Source of the DNA: JAWVYT01 sp046483065
GTDB taxonomy: Bacteria; Gemmatimonadota; Gemmatimonadetes; Longimicrobiales; RSA9
DNA length: 64,000 bases
Assembly (NCBI GenBank): GCA_046483065.1
Contig: JAWODW010000103.1
Coordinates: 32,346-96,345, forward strand
Reading direction: 5' to 3'
Part shown: piece after piece, positions 59,106-64,000 of the stretch
How positions within the stretch are numbered: the stretch's first letter is position 1
How the letters are laid out: every line of letters starts with the position of its first letter
The notes under the pieces: generated by a model
Databases searched by the model: none
The model's input: the letters and a program-made list of their open reading frames with translations, nothing else
Told to the model about the DNA's origin: nothing
Program-made: the position numbers and the translations under genes

Positions 59106-60395
59106 CTACGGGTACAGCCGGTTGATCATCCGCGGGAACGGGATGAACTCCCGGATATGGCGGCGCCCCGTGATCCACGCGCACGCGCGCTCGAGGCCGA
59201 GCCCGAACCCGGAGTGGGGGAACCCGCCGTACTTCCGCAGGTCCAGGTACCAGCCGTAGGCGTCCTCGGGGAGCTTCTCCTCCCGGATCCGGGCCAGGAG
59301 CCGGTCATAGTCGTCCTCCCGCTGGCTCCCGCCGATGATCTCGCCGTACCCCTCGGGCGCCAGGAGGTCGTCGCACAGGACCGTGCGCGGGTCCTCCGGG
59401 TTCTCCTTCATGTAGAAGGCCTTGGCCTGCTTGGGGTAGTTGTACACGAAAACGGGACGGTCGTACTGCTCGCTGATGGCCGCCTCGTCGCGCGCGCCCA
59501 GGTCGCTCCCCCACTCCACTTCATGGCCCTGCTCGTGGAGGAACTCGATGGCCTCGGTGTAGCTGATCCGGGGGAACGGCGGCTTCACATTCTCCAGATC
59601 CTTCGGGTCTCGCTCCAGGATCTCCAGCTCCTCGGCGCAGTTCTCCACCACCCGCTGCACCAGGTAGGAGACGAGCGCCTCCTGCAGCCGCATGTTGTCG
59701 TCGGAGTCCGCGAACGCCACCTCCGGCTCGCACATCCAGAACTCGGTCAGGTGCCGGCGCGTCTTCGACTTCTCCGCCCGGAACGTGGGCCCGAAGCAGT
59801 ACACCTTCCGGAACGCCGCGGCGGCCGCCTCCGCGTACAGCTGGCCCGTCTGGGCCAGGTACGCCGTCTCGCCGAAGTAGTCGGTCTCGAACAGGGTGCC
59901 GGCGCTCTCGCCGATGGCGCCGCTCAGGATCGGTGTGTCGATGCGGACGAACTCGCGCTCGTAGAAGAAGTCGTGGATCCCCTTCTCCACCTCGTCGCGT
60001 ACCCGGAGCGTGGCCCGCTGCTGGCTCGATCGCAGCCAGAGGTGCCTGTGGTCGAGGAGGAACTCGACGCCGTGCTCCTTCGGCTGGATCGGGTACTCTC
60101 CCACCGGGGTGGCGATAACGTCGAGGCTCGTCAGGGTCATCTCGTGGCCGCCGGGCGCGCGGTCATCCTGCCGGACGGTGCCCGTGATCCGGACCGTGGA
60201 CTCCTGTGCCAGCTCGCCGAACGCCTCCCAGGCCACCGCGTCCACGTCTTTCTTCGGCACCACAACCTGCACCACACCCGTGCCGTCCCGCACCACGACG
60301 AAGCCGATCTTCCCGTGCGACCGGGTGGTCTCCACCCAGCCCGCGATCTCGATCTCTTCCCCCACGTGGTCCTCGAGGTGCCGGACCTCAACCAT
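59106..60395 (-). CDS. asnS: Asparaginyl-tRNA synthetase
   Basis: This 429-residue class II synthetase begins MVEVRHLEDHVGEEIEIAGW. The OB domain is followed by AYLAQTGQLYAEAAAAAF, CFGPTFRAEKSKTRRHLTEFWM (motif 2) and GFGLGLERACAWITG (motif 3). It charges tRNA-Asn directly. GGGAGCC lies eight bases before ATG 60395; ATG 60410 would add five residues. The plug-domain gene follows within 35 bp on the same strand. Confidence 0.95.
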   Translation of the reverse strand: MVEVRHLEDHVGEEIEIAGWVETTRSHGKIGFVVVRDGTGVVQVVVPKKDVDAVAWEAFGELAQESTVRITGTVRQDDRAPGGHEMTLTSLDVIATPVGEYPIQPKEHGVEFLLDHRHLWLRSSQQRATLRVRDEVEKGIHDFFYEREFVRIDTPILSGAIGESAGTLFETDYFGETAYLAQTGQLYAEAAAAAFRKVYCFGPTFRAEKSKTRRHLTEFWMCEPEVAFADSDDNMRLQEALVSYLVQRVVENCAEELEILERDPKDLENVKPPFPRISYTEAIEFLHEQGHEVEWGSDLGARDEAAISEQYDRPVFVYNYPKQAKAFYMKENPEDPRTVLCDDLLAPEGYGEIIGGSQREDDYDRLLARIREEKLPEDAYGWYLDLRKYGGFPHSGFGLGLERACAWITGRRHIREFIPFPRMINRLYP

Positions 60396-60435
60396 ACCGT
60401 TGGCTCCCATGCTGCTGTCAGTTCGGTTCCGCGCA

Positions 60436-60464
60436 AGAATGGCGACGCCCGGGGGCACCGTCAA
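60436..60464 (-). promoter_or_regulatory. Candidate asnS promoter
   Basis: On the minus strand TTGACG (60459-60464) is followed after 17 bases by CATTCT (60436-60441). Good -35, weak -10. Confidence 0.4.
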
Positions 60465-60543
60465 CGCGTGGGGCACGCATCAGGCCAGGCGGCGAGACCC
60501 CCAGCGCCGTTCCCCGAGGCCTGCGCCGTCGCCGGATATCGGG

Positions 60544-60572
60544 TTGTCCGGGTCCCGGCAATGCCGTACTCT
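60544..60572 (+). promoter_or_regulatory. Candidate promoter for the M28 peptidase unit
   Basis: TTGTCC (60544-60549) and TACTCT (60567-60572) are separated by 17 bases, 52 bp before ATG 60624. Confidence 0.42.
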
Positions 60573-60623
60573 CGGGATTGAAATTCGCCCGGTTCAGGGC
60601 ACCCCCATGGAAAGGGAACCGAG

Positions 60624-62165
60624 ATGAAGACGCGTACCAGCACGCCGGCGCTCCGGCTCTCCGCACTGATCCTGCTGCCGACACTGGCGGCGTGCGCCGG
60701 TGGCGCGACGGAGGAGCCCAGCCCCGAGGCGGCAGCCCACCGGGCCGTGGAGAGTATCACGGCAGACGACATGGCGCGGGAGATCGGTGTCCTGGCCCAC
60801 GACTCCATGGCCGGCCGGGACACGCCGAGCCCGGAGCTCGAGGCCGCGGCCGAGTACCTGGCGGACCGGTTCCGGTTTATGGGGCTCGAGCCCGCCGGGG
60901 AGAACGGCACGTTCATCCATCGGTACGACTACGAGGTGACACGCCTCTCCGACGAGGAGACCACGCTGCGGCTGGCGGACGTCGAGGGCTCGGCGCTGGA
61001 GTACGGGCTCGACTTCTTCCTCGTTCCCGGGATGCAGTCGGTCTCCGCCGAGGCCGTGTACGTCGGCGTGACCGGCGAGGACTCGCCGTCATCGGAGCAG
61101 CGGGGCAGCCTTATCCTGATGGACCACCCGGGACCGGAGCTCGACCAGAGCTGGCAGCAGCGGCTCATGACGGCGCTCCAGCCGGCCATGATGGCCGGCG
61201 CGGCGGGGCTCGTGGTCATCCTGGACCCCGAGTTCCCCGCGGGTATGGTCAGCCAGCTGGCCCCGATGATGGCCGCCCAGCAGGCGCCCTTCCCCGTGGT
61301 GGGTATCACCAGCGCCGCCGCCGAGCGCCTCGTGGAGGCGGCAGGGCACGACCTCGGGCAGCTCCGGGACGCGGAGGCTGCCACGTCGCTCGGTGACGCA
61401 CCGGTGGAGGTCCAGTGGTCCCGGTCGTCCGTGACGCACCGGCCGCCGAACGTGGTGGCCATGCTCCCGGGCTCCGACCCGACCCTCCGGGACAGCTATG
61501 TGGTGCTCAGCGCCCATTTCGACCACGTGGGCATCGGCGCGCCGGACGAGACCGGCGACTCCATCTACAACGGCGCCGATGACGATGCGTCGGGCACGGC
61601 CGCCATCGTGGCGATGGCGGGGGCCTTCGCGTCGCTGCCCGAGGCGCCGGCCCGGTCGGTGATCTTCCTGGCCGTGAGCGGCGAGGAGAAGGGGCTTCTG
61701 GGCTCCATGGCGTACGCCGGGGCCCCACCGATCATCGACATCGAGAGCGTGGTCGCCAACGTCAACATGGACATGATCGGCCGGAACGCCCCGGACACCG
61801 TGATCGGCATCGGGCAGGAGTACACCACGATCCAGGCCACCCTCGACGAGATCCAGGAGCATCACCCGGAGCTCGGCCTGAACGTGATCCTCGACCCGGC
61901 ACCGGAAAAGAACTTCTTCTTCCGGAGCGATCAGCTGGCGTTCGTCCGGGAGGGGATCCCGGCCATCTTCTTCACCACGGATGACCACGAGGACTACCAC
62001 CGGCCTTCGGACGAGGCGGAGAAGATCGACAACGACAAGGCCGCGCGCATCGCCCGACTCGGCTTCCTGGTAGCCTACCAGATCGCCCAGGACCCGACGG
62101 CACCGGAATGGACGGAGGACGGCCGTCGGCAGGTGCAGGAGATGCTCGATCGCTCCCCGTTCTAG
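60624..62165 (+). CDS. M28-family metallopeptidase, lipoprotein
   Basis: This 513-residue protein has a signal ending PTLAACAGG, lipobox Cys24. A protease-associated-like insert (about 130-260; GSLILMDHPGPE, AAGLVVILD) precedes the M28 catalytic core. That core has zinc-ligand motifs SAHFDHVG, NGADDDASGTAA, SGEEKGLLGS, NMDMIGR and EDYHRPSDE. It would act as an exported aminopeptidase or related exopeptidase; the substrate is unknown. AAAGGGAACCGAG precedes the ATG. Two small membrane proteins follow on the same strand. Confidence 0.93.
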   Translation: MKTRTSTPALRLSALILLPTLAACAGGATEEPSPEAAAHRAVESITADDMAREIGVLAHDSMAGRDTPSPELEAAAEYLADRFRFMGLEPAGENGTFIHRYDYEVTRLSDEETTLRLADVEGSALEYGLDFFLVPGMQSVSAEAVYVGVTGEDSPSSEQRGSLILMDHPGPELDQSWQQRLMTALQPAMMAGAAGLVVILDPEFPAGMVSQLAPMMAAQQAPFPVVGITSAAAERLVEAAGHDLGQLRDAEAATSLGDAPVEVQWSRSSVTHRPPNVVAMLPGSDPTLRDSYVVLSAHFDHVGIGAPDETGDSIYNGADDDASGTAAIVAMAGAFASLPEAPARSVIFLAVSGEEKGLLGSMAYAGAPPIIDIESVVANVNMDMIGRNAPDTVIGIGQEYTTIQATLDEIQEHHPELGLNVILDPAPEKNFFFRSDQLAFVREGIPAIFFTTDDHEDYHRPSDEAEKIDNDKAARIARLGFLVAYQIAQDPTAPEWTEDGRRQVQEMLDRSPF

Positions 62166-62177
62166 CCGAGCCGGGCC

Positions 62178-62459
62178 ATGGGCCTTCGCGAGGGCAGCGA
62201 TGAGCGGGTCGCCGGTGGGGCCGGCGGGGCCGTGCTCCACGGCGCCGCACGGTTCTTCCGGCCCGTCCTGGCCGCGGCCGCCCTCGTGGCGCTCTTCCTC
62301 CTGGTCCCGGGCCGATCCCCGCACCCGGCGATCCAGGCCGCCGACGCGTTTCTGGCCGACGCCATTGACGTCCCCGACGCCTGGCTGCGCTGGTCGCTCC
62401 GACAGGACCCGCCCGACCCCGGCACCGTGATCATCCTCTTCGCGGAGCCCGGACCATGA
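62178..62459 (+). CDS. Small membrane protein of unknown function
   Basis: This 93-residue protein has one clear membrane helix (about 29-46; VLAAAALVALFLLVPG) and a C-terminal part with DVPDAWLRWSLRQDPPDPGTV. It starts 12 bases after the M28 stop and overlaps the next gene by four bases (ATGA). The pairing with a Spy-like protein recalls membrane-anchor/periplasmic-sensor gene pairs, but I recognise no family. Confidence 0.55.
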   Translation: MGLREGSDERVAGGAGGAVLHGAARFFRPVLAAAALVALFLLVPGRSPHPAIQAADAFLADAIDVPDAWLRWSLRQDPPDPGTVIILFAEPGP

Positions 62460-62848
62460 CGGACCCCGCTCCCGCCGGACGGGCCGCGCTCCTCGGCGCC
62501 CTCGCCCTCGGGGTGGCGTTCCTGGCCGGCGTGGGTGTCGGCGCGCTGGTGTTCGGCGACGACCCGGAGCCGCTGACCCCCCGGCAGGCCCCACCCCCCG
62601 CCCTCTTCGAAGACCTCGACCTCTCAGCGGAGCAGCGGGCGCACGTGGACTCGGTCCTGACCGCTGCCGGCCGGGCCACCGACGCCATTCTGGATGACGC
62701 CCGCGTGGAGCTCACGGCACAGGCCACTGAAGCGCTCCGTGCCATCGAGGTCGAGCTGACGCCGGAGCAGATCGAGACGGTCAAGGACCGGATCCGGCAC
62801 CGACGGACGGCGGGAGCGGGCCCCCCGGAGCTCGACAGCCTGCGGTAG
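62456..62848 (+). CDS. Spy/CpxP-like membrane-anchored helical protein
   Basis: This 130-residue protein has an N-terminal signal/anchor (about 10-33). A periplasmic helical region holds two LTxxQ-like motifs, LSAEQRAHVDSVL and LTPEQIETVKDRI, as in Spy, CpxP and zinc-resistance-associated proteins. These act as periplasmic chaperones or metal/stress sensors. It is convergent with the BlaI-type repressor gene. The GC-rich 51 bp between them can form an imperfect hairpin. Confidence 0.65.
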   Translation: MTDPAPAGRAALLGALALGVAFLAGVGVGALVFGDDPEPLTPRQAPPPALFEDLDLSAEQRAHVDSVLTAAGRATDAILDDARVELTAQATEALRAIEVELTPEQIETVKDRIRHRRTAGAGPPELDSLR

Positions 62849-62899
62849 CAACCCGCGGGTCTCCCGCCTCCGGCAGGCACCCGCCGGGGCGGGCGGGCT

Positions 62900-63229
62900 T
62901 CAATCCTCCGACCGATCCAGCTTCAGGGCGTACTGCGCCAGCGCCTCCCGGGACCCGGAGAAGAGGGCGTCGGCGGCCGCCGTGAGTACGGCATCCCGGA
63001 CATCGTCCCGGGTGATTCGGGCCCGGTAGATGTACTGCCGGCGCTCCTCGCGGTGCTCGAGGATCCCCTGACGTTCCAGCCGCCGCAGGACGGTCCCCAC
63101 GGTCTTGCGGGCCATCCCCAGCGTGTCTTCCTGGGCCTCGAACACCTGACGCACGGTGGCCTCGCCCCGGCGCCAGATGGTGTCCAGCAGCGCGATCTGC
63201 AACTCGGTCAGTCGATGGAGCTCTTTCAT
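62900..63229 (-). CDS. BlaI/MecI/CopY-family winged-helix repressor
   Basis: This 109-residue protein reads LTELQIALLDTIWRRGEATVRQV, MARKTVGTVLRRLERQGILEH and QYIYRARITRDD, the penicillinase-repressor winged helix with the dimer-forming C-terminus. BlaI partners are normally M56/BlaR-type sensor peptidases; none is in the window. GGGAGG lies just before the ATG. It follows recG by 61 bp on the same strand. The target genes are unknown. Confidence 0.85.
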   Translation of the reverse strand: MKELHRLTELQIALLDTIWRRGEATVRQVFEAQEDTLGMARKTVGTVLRRLERQGILEHREERRQYIYRARITRDDVRDAVLTAAADALFSGSREALAQYALKLDRSED

Positions 63230-63290
63230 CCCGTCCTCCCTTCTTATGAGATGCAGGGGAGGCCCGGAAGGTTCCCTTCGCCGCGTCGCG

Positions 63291-64000
63291 CTACCCCACC
63301 TCGTACATCTTTGCCCGCTCGCCGTAGCGCTCGATGAGCTCGTCCCGGAACGGGCGGTGCTCCGGACGCTCGAGCTCCGGGTCGTCCTCGATTACGCGCC
63401 ACGCCTCCTGCCGGGCGGTGAAGAGGAGCGGCTCATCCCGCTCGGGGTCGAAGAACCGGAAGTCCGGCACGCCGTGCTGTTTGGCGCCGAAGAGGTCGCC
63501 CATGCCCCGGAGCCGGAGGTCGGCCCGGGCGATGTCGAACCCGTCGTCGCTCTCGGCCAGGATCTGCAGTCGCTCCATGGACTCGGGGCCGCCGGCGGCC
63601 AGGAGCACGCAGTAACTCTGCTCGGCGCCGCGGCCGATCCGACCCCGGAGCTGGTGGAGCTGGGACAGCCCGAACCGCTCGGCGTGCTCGACCACCATGA
63701 CGGTGGCGTTGGGCACATCGATGCCGACCTCGATGACCGTGGTGGAGACCAGGATATCCAGGTGGCCGGCCACGAAAGACGCCATGACCTGCTCCTTCTC
63801 CGCCGGGGCCATCTGGCCGTGCATGAGGCCCACGGAGAGGTCGGGGAAGACCTCGTCGTCGAGCTTCTCGTACTCGGCGGTGGCCGCCCGGAGGTCCACC
63901 TTCTCCGACTCCTCGATGAGCGGATAGACCACGTACGCCTGGCGGCCGGCCTCCACCTGCTCCCGGACGAACGCCCAGACCTTCGATCGGTCCCGGTCCC
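63291..64000 (-). CDS. recG: ATP-dependent DNA helicase RecG, C-terminal part
   Basis: Only the last ~236 codons are in the window; the frame runs off the right edge. Visible motifs are helicase motif IV-VI text: QAYVVYPLIEESEKVD, VGLMHGQMAPAEKE, LVSTTVIEVGIDVPNATVMV and HQLRGRIGRG. The RecG-specific LRGMGDLFGAKQHG and the C-terminal helical tail follow. RecG remodels stalled replication forks and recombination intermediates. Confidence 0.94.
   Translation of the reverse strand, partial: DRDRSKVWAFVREQVEAGRQAYVVYPLIEESEKVDLRAATAEYEKLDDEVFPDLSVGLMHGQMAPAEKEQVMASFVAGHLDILVSTTVIEVGIDVPNATVMVVEHAERFGLSQLHQLRGRIGRGAEQSYCVLLAAGGPESMERLQILAESDDGFDIARADLRLRGMGDLFGAKQHGVPDFRFFDPERDEPLLFTARQEAWRVIEDDPELERPEHRPFRDELIERYGERAKMYEVG

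Noticed and set aside
1..64000. tRNA, rRNA, IS element or prophage
   Set aside because: Intergenic gaps are short. I found no cloverleaf-like CCA-ending segment, rRNA signature, transposase, integrase or phage gene.

Overview
The window looks like chromosomal core sequence of a high-GC, diderm, free-living bacterium. My best guess is Gemmatimonadota. That is an inference from GC-rich codon use, SusC/Oar-like TonB receptors with carboxypeptidase-regulatory domains, OB-fold lipoproteins, an NFACT protein and class I FBPase; no rRNA marker is present. Genes are tightly packed, and most same-strand neighbours overlap by ATGA or GTGA, so translational coupling appears to be the rule. I see no tRNA, rRNA, phage, IS or CRISPR.

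Layout. 1-9.1 kb (minus): ptsN-vanZ-like-aspS-phoH-pgpH-like-ybeY-DUF502-mgtE-ubiB-like, one long unit. 9.3-10.4 kb: rlmN (plus), then an odd purine/pyrimidine imperfect palindrome. 10.6-14.6 kb (minus): panB-panC-panD, a hairpin, then yqeK-LytR_C-GerMN; rqcH (NFACT) diverges from panB. 16.8-25.4 kb: tryptophan genes on minus (trpD; trpC-trpF-trpB-[HEAT protein]-[HD-GYP-like protein]-trpA), with lexA and a small ORF on plus between trpD and trpC. This segment is bracketed by two arrays of short hairpin units (16.4-16.8 and 25.4-25.8 kb). 25.8-36.0 kb (plus): truA-transaldolase-HtrA protease-purB-purC-small ORF-purS-purQ-purL-purF, an almost complete late purine unit. 36.1-39.9 kb: ppdK-add, closed by a strong terminator. 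40-48.3 kb: an envelope locus with a TonB receptor, two OB-fold lipoproteins and a divergent lipoprotein carrying a ComEC-type metallo-beta-lactamase domain. 48.3-57 kb (minus): fbp; alr-lipoprotein-OMP-miaB-comEC. 57-64 kb: mazG, a plug-domain outer-membrane protein and asnS, then an M28 peptidase with two small membrane proteins, a BlaI-type repressor and the C-terminal part of recG.

Most genes are housekeeping: nucleotide, pantothenate and tryptophan synthesis, tRNA modification and charging, and ribosome maturation. The least explained parts are the two symmetrical hairpin arrays around the trp/lexA segment, a twin direct-repeat element at the lexA promoter, a HEAT/HD-GYP pair with related N-terminal modules lodged between trpB and trpA, and the OB-fold/ComEC-like lipoprotein locus. 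Promoter calls rest on hexamer matching by eye and are tentative.
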